Assembly (NCBI GenBank): GCA_002721105.1
Contig: PBJL01000033.1
Coordinates: 96,009 to 160,008, forward strand
Reading direction: 5' to 3'
Source: Acidiferrobacteraceae bacterium
GTDB lineage: Bacteria; Pseudomonadota; Gammaproteobacteria; Arenicellales; UBA868
Length of the DNA: 64,000 bases
In this document: in pieces, positions 45,263 to 53,725 of the stretch
How positions within the stretch are numbered: position 1 is the stretch's first letter
Layout: each line of letters opens with the position of its first letter
Translations under genes and position numbers: made by a program
Notes under the pieces: generated by a model
What the model was told of the DNA's origin: nothing
Seen by the model: the letters and a program-made list of their open reading frames with translations, nothing else
Databases searched by the model: none

Positions 45263-46312
45263 TTAGACTTCGCGCAGATTAGGTACTTCATCACTAAGCT
45301 TATAACGTTTTTGCCATTTTTTATCTGCGCAATAGATCCTATAAACTAACTCCATGGTGTGTAAAGCTTCTTCCGCAGATCCATTTGTGATTTTCTTATT
45401 ATTTACAATGGCTTCAGCAAATTCTTCTATCTCACGTTCCCAAGATGGATCACTGATATAACGCTTTGTGATCTCCATAGGGCTGCCGGAATCTTGCTCT
45501 GATCGGTGGATAATTGTAATAGTTTCAGCGCCATAACTGCGTGTTCCTGTTAATAATCCAGCTAGAACGATGGCACCTTTTTCGAGAGTAATTTCGAGAT
45601 TGAAACGGTGCTGCCATTGAGTTGCAGAGGAGTGTAGCATCGCGACAATACCATCTTCTGTTCGCATAATGGCGTACGCGTTGTCTTCGACGTCATGATT
45701 CCAGTAGTTGTTCGACACAAAACTGGATACTTCAGTAAACTCACCTGCAAAAAGCCTCATGAGGTCGACCATGTGAATACCTTGATCCAGAAGAATTCCG
45801 CCACCAGCTATTGACCGCTGAGTTCTCCATTCTGATGCGAAGTTAATTATGGCAGACTTACCATAAACACCTCTTAAATTTACTACTTTTCCAAGATTAC
45901 CGCTTTGAACGATTTGAAAAGCTTCGACTACTGAATCGTGATAACGGTGGTTAAAGCCATATTTTAATTGTAAGTCTGGGTGTTTTTTTTTGCATTGAAT
46001 TACTTGTGCGATATCATTCAAATTTTGGCCGGGTGGTTTTTCGCAAAAGACATGAAGTCCACGATCTAAGCCCGCAATCGTAGCAGCCGATGCGACATCA
46101 TTGCTGAGACATACAAATAGGACATCGAGTTCTTCTTTGAGTAGTTCTTCATAGTCCACAAAAGATTTAATTCCAGACTCCGCTAACGCAGATTCTTCAA
46201 ACTTTCGGTCGGAGACAGCAATAGTTTTGAAAATCGAAGTTTTGTCGACATATTTTCTGCGTAATTGACCGACGACACCATATCCTGCAAAACCGACGCG
46301 AAGCTTTTTCAT
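45263..46312 (-). CDS. Gfo/Idh/MocA-family NAD(P)-dependent oxidoreductase
   Basis: A 349-residue protein. The Rossmann motif GFAGYGVVG lies at residues 7-15, and the catalytic EKP occurs in HVFCEKPPGQN near residue 92. The C-terminal domain carries GGGILLDQGIHMVDLMRLF, in which a histidine is usually catalytic. Members oxidise or reduce sugars, inositols and UDP-sugars. It is flanked by a DMT permease and DUF1244. No sugar-biosynthesis genes lie next to it, so its substrate is unknown. Confidence 0.85.
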   Translation of the reverse strand: MKKLRVGFAGYGVVGQLRRKYVDKTSIFKTIAVSDRKFEESALAESGIKSFVDYEELLKEELDVLFVCLSNDVASAATIAGLDRGLHVFCEKPPGQNLNDIAQVIQCKKKHPDLQLKYGFNHRYHDSVVEAFQIVQSGNLGKVVNLRGVYGKSAIINFASEWRTQRSIAGGGILLDQGIHMVDLMRLFAGEFTEVSSFVSNNYWNHDVEDNAYAIMRTEDGIVAMLHSSATQWQHRFNLEITLEKGAIVLAGLLTGTRSYGAETITIIHRSEQDSGSPMEITKRYISDPSWEREIEEFAEAIVNNKKITNGSAEEALHTMELVYRIYCADKKWQKRYKLSDEVPNLREV

Positions 46313-46367
46313 TATAGTGGTGCGATGCGATTGTGTTAATTTTCTTGGTTGAATCTACTGTGGACAG

Positions 46368-46685
46368 CTATTTATGCCCACTAATCACAGCATGTAAGGG
46401 TTTTGTCTTCTCAAAATTTTCTTTCTGTTCGGCGCTTGCTTCTTTTTGATTTTGTTGTTTCCATTCATTAAAAGGCATGCCGTATACCATCTCGCGCGCT
46501 GTGTCGTAGTCTAAGTCGATACTATTTTCATTAGCGCTAGCATGAAGCCATTTCGAAAGACAGGTTCTACAGAAACCTGCAAGATTCATTAAGTCTATAT
46601 TTTGTACGTCATTGCGATGCTGCAGATGTTTTGCAAGGCTCCTAAAAGCCGCAGCTTCGATTTTTGTGCGCGCATCTATTTCCAT
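46368..46685 (-). CDS. DUF1244 family protein
   Basis: A 105-residue soluble protein with the DUF1244 pattern: FRSLAKHLQHRNDVQNIDLMN, then GFCRTCLSKW with a conserved cysteine pair, and AREMVYGMPFNEWK. The biochemical role of the family is not known to me. AAGGAAA lies before the ATG. It follows the IMPDH/GMPR-like gene by 29 bases on the same strand and probably shares its transcript. Confidence 0.85.
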   Translation of the reverse strand: MEIDARTKIEAAAFRSLAKHLQHRNDVQNIDLMNLAGFCRTCLSKWLHASANENSIDLDYDTAREMVYGMPFNEWKQQNQKEASAEQKENFEKTKPLHAVISGHK

Positions 46686-46714
46686 GATATTTTCCTTTAC
46701 TTAGTGTTGCCCAT

Positions 46715-48184
46715 CTAACGGTCAAATGATTCTTTTTGAGAGGCTAGACTCAGAGGAACGAGAAACTTAAGTGGATCAGGTGTTATTTTTTCACGAGCAT
46801 GTTCTAAGGTATGGCTACCTGCGTAACTTACAGAGGATCGAAGATGCCCACGAATTCTATGCAGAATATCAGTGACACTTCCTTTGTATGGAACTTGTAT
46901 TTCTTGGCCTTCCGCTGGAGTGTCTAGTATTTCTTGTTCAGATTCATTTCCAGATGTTTCATACAGAGATTGTAGTACTGCCTCTGGCGAAGTCATGCCC
47001 CTGTAGATTTTCTTCTTAGTATGTGTCGCAGGATCAACTATTACTTTTCCAGGCGCCTCATCTGTGCCGGATAAAGCGCTGCCCAACATAACGGAATCAG
47101 CACCACAAGCTAAAGCTAAAAATATGTCTTTATCGACCTGAATACCACCGTCTGCAATTATCGTAATTTGACCACCGACTGCACACCAGACTTCCCGAAT
47201 AGCCTGTAATTGTGGAACTCCAGCTGCTGTTTCCAATCGTGTACGACAACCTCTTCCAGGGCCGACACCAACTTTCACACCATCCACGCCGAGTTGCGCC
47301 ATAAATTGGGCAGCTTCACCTGTGGCTACGTTTCCAGAAATTAGAGGTGTGTCAGGGAAGTACTTTTTAATCTGTTCCACACCCTGCTGAAGTACTTTTG
47401 AATGTCCGTGCGCAATATCCAAAAAAAAGCAGTCGACGCCAGAACTAAGCAATTCATCAGCCCTTTCTAGGTAGTCTCCGGTACATCCAATCGCTGCAGC
47501 TGCCAAGAGACGTCCTTTGGAATCTTTACTGGCATATGGTCTTTCGCGCAGAAAGCGCAGGTCTTTTCGGGTGATGAGACCTTGAATATTTCGTTTATCA
47601 TTAATAAGCGGTAGACGCTCAATTCGTCCCTCAAACATGAGTCTATCAGCGTCATCAATACCAATGTCATATGGAGCGGTTTTGAGTTTCAGAAAAGGGG
47701 TCATAAAATCTTTCACTGACGAATTGTCGAATGCATCTTGCCATGGCATATCACGTCTTGTGAGGACACCAGCAAGTATGTTGCTCCCCGGCTCGGTCTC
47801 TACCAGGATTCCGTTTATGTTATGTTTTTTGCAAAAAGTCCGTGCCTCACCAATAGTAGCGCACAATGGCAAGCAAAGCGGGTTATCTATAATGGCACTA
47901 TGACTACGTTTTACTTGCTTTACTATGTCAGCTTGTTTTTGAATTGATTGGCCTCGGTGAATTACCCCGAGACCTCCTTCGAGCGCCATTGTCTCCGCCA
48001 TGCTGCCATTGGTGACACTGTCCATGTTTGAAGAGATTATAGGGAGTTCAAGGTTCACTCCAGCTACTAATGACGAGGTTAAAGAAATTTTAGACCTAGA
48101 GGTTGCGATTCCCTCTTGAGGCCGAAAAAGAAAATCATCAAATGTTTTTCCGATCCAGGCCGGATTCAAGGTGCATCGGTTCAT
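46715..48184 (-). CDS. IMP dehydrogenase/GMP reductase family protein with CBS domains
   Basis: A 489-residue TIM-barrel enzyme with a tandem CBS module inserted at about residues 95-215. The active-site loop is GVGPGRGCRTR with Cys313, where IMPDH normally reads GPGSICTTR. Downstream YRGMTSPEAV replaces YRGMGS, and the flap Arg-Tyr pair (SSDRY) that activates water in IMPDH is missing. VPYKGSV near the end is retained. Lack of the flap dyad argues for a reductase-like reaction, as in CBS-containing GuaB1 GMP reductases, rather than a true dehydrogenase. I leave the symbol blank because the reaction is unproven. Confidence 0.75.
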   Translation of the reverse strand: MNRCTLNPAWIGKTFDDFLFRPQEGIATSRSKISLTSSLVAGVNLELPIISSNMDSVTNGSMAETMALEGGLGVIHRGQSIQKQADIVKQVKRSHSAIIDNPLCLPLCATIGEARTFCKKHNINGILVETEPGSNILAGVLTRRDMPWQDAFDNSSVKDFMTPFLKLKTAPYDIGIDDADRLMFEGRIERLPLINDKRNIQGLITRKDLRFLRERPYASKDSKGRLLAAAAIGCTGDYLERADELLSSGVDCFFLDIAHGHSKVLQQGVEQIKKYFPDTPLISGNVATGEAAQFMAQLGVDGVKVGVGPGRGCRTRLETAAGVPQLQAIREVWCAVGGQITIIADGGIQVDKDIFLALACGADSVMLGSALSGTDEAPGKVIVDPATHTKKKIYRGMTSPEAVLQSLYETSGNESEQEILDTPAEGQEIQVPYKGSVTDILHRIRGHLRSSVSYAGSHTLEHAREKITPDPLKFLVPLSLASQKESFDR

Positions 48185-48452
48185 TTTTTACCGTCGCTTT
48201 TGTACTGTCTATTTTCTTAGAAATTTATCGTTCTACGACGATAGTATCAAGATTTGCCTTTAACTAAGCGTATCATTAAGAAGTTATTTGAGTTCGATAA
48301 GTGTTTTTATCACAAATCTGTCTTGGTACCAACTCCATATATATAATCTAGCTAATTTTTTAGATACTATCTATAAGGATATATGAAGAACTGTAAGTCT
48401 TATTCGCCGAGATAATCCGATCCTACGTGCAATCTTGTATCAAAGTAAATAA

Positions 48453-49220
48453 TCACAATGATGATTGCATATGGCCACCGTCCACAACGATTGTGGTACC
48501 GGTCATGTAAGAGGAAGCATCAGATGCCAGAAGTAATAGGCAGCCAGCAAGTTCCTCAGGTTGTCCTATTCGACGTTGAGGGATATTTTTAATAATGTTT
48601 TCACTTTGGTTTTCCGCAAAAAAATCTTCGTTCATTTCTGTCATAAAATAACCGGGAGCTATCGCATTCACTCGTATATTTTCTTTAGCCCATTCAAGAG
48701 CTAAGCTTTTAGTCAATTGAATGAGGCCCGCTTTGGATGCAGCATATGAGCTTACAGCTTTAGCTACTCGATAGCCCATGATTGAACTAATGTTGATGAT
48801 CGTTCCCGGTTTGTTTTCTTTAATTAATCTTTGAGCTACTTGTTGAGCTACTAACCAAGCGCCCTTAAGATTGGTATCAATTACGCGGTCCCATTCAGAT
48901 TCGTCGATTTCTGTAGCCAATAGAGTGTTTGCAACGCCTGCGTTGTTCACCAGAACATCTATCACCCCTAATTCATTTTCTAATTGGTCAAGGGCTGAGA
49001 CAATTGTTTCTAGTTTAGTCACGTCCATCTCATGAAACGCAACTTCGAAGCCTAGACTTTTTAGTTCATCTGTAAATTGAGCCAGCCTATCCGTTCTTCG
49101 GGCGACGAGAGCAACTTTAGCGCCAGCTTCGACTAACGTTTTTGCAAAATGTCGACCAAGACCACTGGATGCACCTGTCACGAGCGCAGTGCGACCATTT
49201 AGGTTAAAAAGTGTTTTCAT
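48453..49220 (-). CDS. Short-chain dehydrogenase/reductase
   Basis: A 255-residue classical SDR. The nucleotide motif is TGASSGLGRHFA, followed by NNAGVANT, the catalytic Ser in ISSIMGY, and the YAASKAG Tyr-Lys pair. The proline-glycine stretch NAIAPGYFMTEM follows it. The C-terminus SSYMTGTTIVVDGG is typical. Candidate substrates include sugars, sterols and acyl-ACP. It lies 268 bases upstream of the IMPDH/GMPR-like gene on the same strand, so co-transcription is uncertain. Confidence 0.9.
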   Translation of the reverse strand: MKTLFNLNGRTALVTGASSGLGRHFAKTLVEAGAKVALVARRTDRLAQFTDELKSLGFEVAFHEMDVTKLETIVSALDQLENELGVIDVLVNNAGVANTLLATEIDESEWDRVIDTNLKGAWLVAQQVAQRLIKENKPGTIINISSIMGYRVAKAVSSYAASKAGLIQLTKSLALEWAKENIRVNAIAPGYFMTEMNEDFFAENQSENIIKNIPQRRIGQPEELAGCLLLLASDASSYMTGTTIVVDGGHMQSSL

Positions 49221-49405
49221 CTCGATTCTGTTCCCAATACATCAAAGAAACGACAGTTTAACCGAAACTAAACTGAAGGTTTGAATACAAGGAAGACTTT
49301 GATTATATTGCGCCTAAACTAAGATAAATTAGCCTGATTCTCGGTTCGAGACGTCAAGCTAGCCGATTTTAGGGTGGACTGATTCACCTTCGATAACTAG
49401 CAAGC

Positions 49406-49501
49406 CTAGAATAGACTAGATTTTTTTTGTTCTTTGGTAAGAGCAATCTCGCGACGTAGTCGATCAAGGTGTTCTTTTTTATAAACAGCACGTTTGGCCA
49501 A
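49406..49501 (-). CDS. Possible 31-residue peptide or gene tail
   Basis: A minus-strand frame ending at TAG 49406 encodes a basic helical peptide containing KRAVYKKEHLDRLRREIAL. A TTG at 49501 is the only start, and a stop lies three codons further upstream. The sequence looks like the end of a protein, so it may be a decayed fragment. The family is not recognised. Confidence 0.2.
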   Translation of the reverse strand: MAKRAVYKKEHLDRLRREIALTKEQKKSSLF

Positions 49502-49664
49502 TAACCATTATAAGTTAGCAATTTATTGCATATACGGAAGAGAAAGCTTAACACGGGCTAGATTCCTGTTCTTAAAGTGGTCTTTTTTGATTGCTCTACC
49601 TCTAATATTTCTAGATTATAAAAAATTGAATGTAATGTTCCGTAATAAAGAATTATTTCTCAAA

Positions 49665-49835
49665 ATGACCAAAATAAAATTTCTAGAAGCAACTAAGTTA
49701 GTGAGAGAGTATAAAAGTAAAAATTTTGATTCTATTATTGATGATATTTTTGTCGCGCAAGGTGGTTTTGCTAAGCGTGCAGCGAGTCGTGATAACACTT
49801 GGCTGAAGCAAACAGGTCGGCGTTTTAAACCCTAG
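49665..49835 (+). CDS. Possible small protein of 56 residues
   Basis: ATG 49665 starts a frame with KFLEATKLVREYKSKNFD at its N-terminus and a basic end GGFAKRAASRDNTWLKQTGR. The frame stays open further upstream to a TTG at 49494, but that part looks non-coding. There is no clear Shine-Dalgarno. The stop at 49833-49835 lies just before the next small frame. I do not recognise it. Confidence 0.3.
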   Translation: MTKIKFLEATKLVREYKSKNFDSIIDDIFVAQGGFAKRAASRDNTWLKQTGRRFKP

Positions 49836-49847
49836 GGGATTTTATGT

Positions 49848-50027
49848 ATGAATTTTTCTGATCGAGCGGAATTCAAAAAGGTTCCACTTTCTCGACGGTT
49901 TGGATTTAAGTGCAGATGGGCAGATTCTAATGAGTTCACCATGCCTAATACAGAGAATGTTGTTGCAGTAATGCTGCCTAAGCGAACTAGTGTTCAAATT
50001 TTTGGATCTAACATTGCTATAACGTAA
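49848..50027 (+). CDS. Possible small protein of 59 residues
   Basis: ATG 49848 is preceded by AGGGGA at a spacing of about 9 bases, the best ribosome binding site in this strip. The product contains KKVPLSRRFGFKCRWADS and a hydrophobic, beta-like end VVAVMLPKRTSVQIFG. It directly follows the 56-residue frame, so the two could be co-translated. I know of no family match. Confidence 0.3.
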   Translation: MNFSDRAEFKKVPLSRRFGFKCRWADSNEFTMPNTENVVAVMLPKRTSVQIFGSNIAIT

Positions 50028-50165
50028 TTTCTGTCTGGCCGAAAGTGCTTGAAAACTAGAGTTCGTTCAATAACTCGTTGATAAATAAGTGATGAGGTGG
50101 AAAAATGGCCTGTGATACGGCTAAACTTAACGTAGACGTAATTAACTAAAGGTAAATCAAATAAT

Positions 50166-50978
50166 ATGAGCCTGCTAAGATCTTTCTTAATATCAAACGC
50201 ACTCAAAGGACAAGGCAGATTGACAGATGCATATTTTTGGGCTGTTAGGGCGCACCGAAGAATTGTGAACGTTGCGCTATTAGCTTTTTCAATTTTTGGG
50301 ATATCCGTGTGCGCGCTTGCAGATAGTGTTCCTGAGGCAGTTACTCAAGCGGTTGCTCAAATATTTTCTGATGTAGATCCTAGCAGTGTTAAGGCAAGTC
50401 CAATCCCGAATCTATTTGTGGTAGTGATTGGCACTAACGTGATTTATATCACTGATGATGGTCGCTACGCGATATCCGGCGATATGATTGAATTAGAATC
50501 TGGCAAGAATCTGGCAGAGGGAGTTCGAAGTAATATAAGAAAAAACATTGTGTCGGGTCTAGATAAATCTGGCTTAATAATTTATAGCCCAGCGCAAATT
50601 CGAACTACCATAACTGTCTTCACCGATATTACCTGTCCCTACTGTGTGCGTTTTCATCAAGAGATAGGTGACTTGCTCAAAGCTGGTATCAGAGTGCAGT
50701 ATGCTGGTTTTCCAAGGGCAGGTATTCCATCTAAAGCTAATGACGCTTTGGTCTCAGTTTGGTGTTCGGATGATCCAGAGAAAGCTATGACTAATGCTAA
50801 AGCAGGTAATTATGTGGAAGAAAGAGTATGTGATACATCTATAGATAAACATTTAGAGATCGCGGAAAGAATTGGCATTCGTGGCACCCCAACGATAGTT
50901 TTGGAAAATGGAGAAATCATACCTGGTTTTGTGCCTGCAGAGGAGATTATTAGGGCGATTGATGTAGACTTGGATTAA
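50166..50978 (+). CDS. dsbC: Thiol:disulfide interchange protein, DsbC/DsbG-like
   Basis: A periplasmic disulfide isomerase-type protein of 270 residues. A hydrophobic signal segment lies at about 34-50 (VNVALLAFSIFGISVCALA), preceded by an unusually long basic stretch, so the true start may be the GTG near 50262. The N-terminal dimerisation region is followed by the thioredoxin fold with TDITCPYCVRFH (Cys157, Cys160). A second cysteine pair is at Cys200 and Cys222, and GTPTIV holds the cis-proline. All four cysteines match DsbC. Two further thioredoxin-fold genes follow. Confidence 0.88.
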   Translation: MSLLRSFLISNALKGQGRLTDAYFWAVRAHRRIVNVALLAFSIFGISVCALADSVPEAVTQAVAQIFSDVDPSSVKASPIPNLFVVVIGTNVIYITDDGRYAISGDMIELESGKNLAEGVRSNIRKNIVSGLDKSGLIIYSPAQIRTTITVFTDITCPYCVRFHQEIGDLLKAGIRVQYAGFPRAGIPSKANDALVSVWCSDDPEKAMTNAKAGNYVEERVCDTSIDKHLEIAERIGIRGTPTIVLENGEIIPGFVPAEEIIRAIDVDLD

Positions 50979-51088
50979 GCGTTGCTAACCAATTTGTAGG
51001 TTCTGTGTGGGTTGAAATCAACGATTAAAATTATAGCGGTGTTAGATGTCTATATTACAGCAGGTCTAGGAGTCAGAGAATAAATAGC

Positions 51089-51637
51089 ATGAATTTTGGA
51101 AATTTACTCCAAAGAGGTCTTATGCTTTGCGCGACCTTTTTTATTTCCTCGCTATCGGCTGATGATGTTTCGCATATGCCATTTTTTATGATACCAGATG
51201 CTCCGTATGCTTCAGATTTCAATTTACCTGATGAGACAGGCAAGATATGGAGCCTTTCAACATCAAAAGGAAAAGTAGTAGTAGTAAATTTTTGGGCCAC
51301 CTGGTGTTTGCCATGTCGAAAAGAGTTGCCAAGTATGCGGATGTTGGCAGAAACACTCGATAGTGAAAATTTCCAGTTGTTAGCAATTAATGTTGGTGAA
51401 GATTTGTTAGATATTCAAAGTTTTATAGGGAAATTTGATCCACCATTAGATTTTCCGGTATTGTTGGATAAGAATATGAGAGTGGTTAGCGAGTGGGGGG
51501 TACGAGGTGTTCCGACAACTTACATCATCGATAAAAAAGGGCGATTGATAGAAATTGCAGAAGGTGAGGTCGATTTTGCCCAAAAAAAAATGGTGCAAAA
51601 ACTCAACCGCTTCATTGTCGACGATTCTCAAGATTAA
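51089..51637 (+). CDS. TlpA-like periplasmic thiol-disulfide oxidoreductase
   Basis: A 182-residue protein with an N-terminal signal or anchor (about 8-24) and a thioredoxin/AhpC-TSA fold. The active site is FWATWCLPCRKELPSM (Cys73, Cys76), and RGVPTTYIID holds the cis-proline. TlpA/ResA-like proteins reduce disulfides in apocytochromes or copper chaperones. It is the middle of three consecutive envelope thiol genes, 110 bases after the DsbC-like gene and 21 bases before the CcmG-like gene. Confidence 0.85.
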   Translation: MNFGNLLQRGLMLCATFFISSLSADDVSHMPFFMIPDAPYASDFNLPDETGKIWSLSTSKGKVVVVNFWATWCLPCRKELPSMRMLAETLDSENFQLLAINVGEDLLDIQSFIGKFDPPLDFPVLLDKNMRVVSEWGVRGVPTTYIIDKKGRLIEIAEGEVDFAQKKMVQKLNRFIVDDSQD

Positions 51638-51658
51638 ATTGTAGAAAATAATATATTC

Positions 51659-52201
51659 ATGAGAACGCTAAGGTTTTTGGTGCCAATTTCAATTTTTTTG
51701 GTATTGATTGCTTTTTTGACTGTTGGTTTGAATCTTGATCCAAGAGAGGTGCCTTCCCCGTTAATCAATCGATCGGCGCCAGATTTTCAATTGCCAGATC
51801 TATTGAAAAGTGGTTCGGAATTTTCTAGCAGTGACGTCCAGGGAGAAGTATGGTTGTTCAATGTTTGGGCTTCTTGGTGTGTTGCCTGTCGTGATGAGCA
51901 CAAGCATTTACAGGCTTTGGAGAGCAAAAAGCTTGTGCAATTGATTGGTCTCAATTACAAAGATAAAGCTGAAGACGCTATTCTTTGGTTGAATACGTTT
52001 GGTAACCCATATTCCAGAATAGCTGTTGATCTAGTAGGTGATGTAGCTATTGATTGGGGTGTTTACGGCGTCCCAGAAACCTTTGTGATTGATTCCGACG
52101 GAATGATCCGCTACAAGCATATTGGTCCAATCAACCAAAATGTGTTGGACAATGAAATTTTACCGCTCCTACGTCGTATTCGTTTAAAAGCTTCCGGTTG
52201 A
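51659..52201 (+). CDS. CcmG/DsbE-like cytochrome c biogenesis thioredoxin
   Basis: A 180-residue protein with one N-terminal membrane anchor (about 7-25) and the active site NVWASWCVACRDEHKHL (Cys74, Cys77). LIGLNYKDKAEDAILWLNTFGNPYS and GVYGVPETFVIDSDGMIRYKH closely follow E. coli CcmG, including the GVxGxPETF substrate groove. CcmG keeps apocytochrome cysteines reduced for haem attachment, which fits the dihaem cytochrome at 12.3 kb. Unusually, no other ccm gene is adjacent. Confidence 0.85.
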   Translation: MRTLRFLVPISIFLVLIAFLTVGLNLDPREVPSPLINRSAPDFQLPDLLKSGSEFSSSDVQGEVWLFNVWASWCVACRDEHKHLQALESKKLVQLIGLNYKDKAEDAILWLNTFGNPYSRIAVDLVGDVAIDWGVYGVPETFVIDSDGMIRYKHIGPINQNVLDNEILPLLRRIRLKASG

Positions 52202-52219
52202 ATTAGAACGCAAAACTCG

Positions 52220-53092
52220 TTAGACGATCTTCCTGAGATCATATTCAAGGATCCCTTCTGCGCCATGTTGGCGCAATTTTGGGATGAGGTCACGTATGAG
52301 ATTACTATCGACGACGGTTTCAAGTGCCACCCAGCCTTTATCTGACAATTGACTTATTGTGGGCGAATGTAAGCTCGGGAGTTGGGCGATGATTGCTGCC
52401 AGATTTTTCTCAGGAGCGTTCATTTTTAGTGCTACTTTTTCTCGCGCCCGCAATGAAGCTTGAAGAAGTAATGCTATTTGTTCAATTTTGTCACTTTTCC
52501 AGGGATCAGATAGAGCCTCTTTATTGGTGATTAAGCGCGTATGTGTTTCTAGCAAATCACATATAATGCGTAAACCGTTGGCGCGAATAGTATTGCCTGT
52601 CTCAGTGATTTCCACCACCGCATCAACTAGCCCTTGTACAGCCTTAGCTTCTGTGGCTCCCCATGAGAATTCTACCTCGCAATGGATATTTCGTTCGCTA
52701 AGATATCGACGGGTAAATTGAACAAGTTCAGTTGCAATCTTTTTTCCGTTCAAGTCTTCAAGTGATTGAATAGGAGAGCTTTCTGGTACTACCAGAACCC
52801 ATCTACAAGGCTGGTTGGAGGCTTTCGAATACACTAGATCGCAGACTTCTTCAACCTTAATTCCACTTTCGAGTATCCAGTCAAGGCCAGTAAGCCCCAA
52901 ATCTAGGCTACCTTGCCCTACATAAATAGCCATTTCCTGAGAGCGTACTAAAGCGCATGAAATCTCAGGATCATTGATACTTGGGAAGTAATTACGTGAT
53001 TGCGGACGAATTTCCCATCCAGCCTGTCGAAATAAACCAATAGTTGCCTCTTCCAAACTCCCCTTTGGTATTCCAAGATTTAATTGACGCAT
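52220..53092 (-). CDS. hisG: ATP phosphoribosyltransferase, long form
   Basis: The first step of histidine synthesis. At 290 residues it is the long form, with the catalytic periplasmic-binding-like domains (LNLGIPKGSLEEATIGLF, GLTGLDWILESG, VDAVVEITETGNTIRANGL) and a C-terminal ACT-like regulatory domain (about 220-290), so histidine feedback is expected. hisD and the rest of the pathway are not next to it. It converges on the CcmG-like gene with an 18-base gap, and its upstream side faces the origin-like region. Confidence 0.96.
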   Translation of the reverse strand: MRQLNLGIPKGSLEEATIGLFRQAGWEIRPQSRNYFPSINDPEISCALVRSQEMAIYVGQGSLDLGLTGLDWILESGIKVEEVCDLVYSKASNQPCRWVLVVPESSPIQSLEDLNGKKIATELVQFTRRYLSERNIHCEVEFSWGATEAKAVQGLVDAVVEITETGNTIRANGLRIICDLLETHTRLITNKEALSDPWKSDKIEQIALLLQASLRAREKVALKMNAPEKNLAAIIAQLPSLHSPTISQLSDKGWVALETVVDSNLIRDLIPKLRQHGAEGILEYDLRKIV

Positions 53093-53495
53093 AGTTTAAG
53101 GACCCTTAGGAGATGCAAGCTCCGAATAATAGTTGGATTTGAAGCCAATTATCGCACAGACGCGCAGTTAGAAACGCCCTACTACATTCATGTCATTAAC
53201 GAGTCTGCACAAAGTTTCCTATTAGAGGATCTGCAGTGCGACGTGCAGCGTGGCAAAAAAGTCGTTTAGCATTGTAATGCATATAAATTATATTGTTTAT
53301 TATTTTATTGGTAGTTTGTTCTGTTTCCCAAGCCTTCTATGAATGGCGCTTTTTAGTGTTCAAGTACGAACTGAAGCCCTCTAAACACGATGTCTATCTT
53401 TTCCATCTAGTTGCTAATTCATTCACGTAAACAGTTGATCTGAAAGTGGGAAATAATATCTCGTGTTGATCAAATTAGGTCGATGTAAGACCATT

Positions 53496-53504
53496 TTATT
53501 CACA
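53496..53504 (+). other. DnaA box TTATTCACA
   Basis: An exact match to TTATNCACA, on the same strand as the two boxes 170-190 bases downstream. Confidence 0.55.
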
Positions 53505-53671
53505 TATTGGTATTGGTTAGGCTAATTTGTGTAATTATATGGAGTGGATCATTGTCGCGAGGTTAACTTATTCTTAACTAATTGATTATAATGGAAAAAA
53601 AAGTTGCTCAAGAAATAAGCAAATCAAAGAAAACTCGAGAATACTATGCTATCCCAATGATTACCGATCAC

Positions 53672-53692
53672 TTATTCACAGAGTTATCCACA
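53672..53692 (+). other. Two tandem DnaA boxes
   Basis: TTATTCACA (53672-53680) and TTATCCACA (53684-53692) are both exact matches, in direct orientation and separated by 3 bases. The second is the high-affinity R1/R4 form. Confidence 0.6.
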
Positions 53693-53725
53693 ACAAACTG
53701 TGGGCAACTCTGAAGTCCTTTTTTT
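53679..53725 (+). other. Strong hairpin overlapping the DnaA boxes, with a downstream T-run
   Basis: Arms CAGAGTTATCCACA (53679-53692) and TGTGGGCAACTCTG (53699-53712) are complementary at 12 of 14 positions around a 6-base loop. A run of seven T (53719-53725) follows after 6 bases. In RNA it would form a stem ahead of priA, possibly a terminator of upstream transcription. In DNA it is an inverted pair of DnaA-like boxes. Confidence 0.45.

Larger units (their letters stand above)
49221..50165. other. 945-base strip with only very small reading frames
   Basis: No gene of normal size is present between the SDR and the DsbC-like gene. Three short coding-like frames (49406-49501 minus, 49665-49835 plus, 49848-50027 plus) are listed separately. 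The rest is AT-rich. No transposase, tRNA or terminator was recognised. Confidence 0.5.

Noticed and set aside
53084..53269. 61-codon plus-strand frame starting inside the hisG start region
   Set aside because: It has no ribosome binding site, begins at a weak codon within hisG, and shows no known motif. I treat the region as non-coding.
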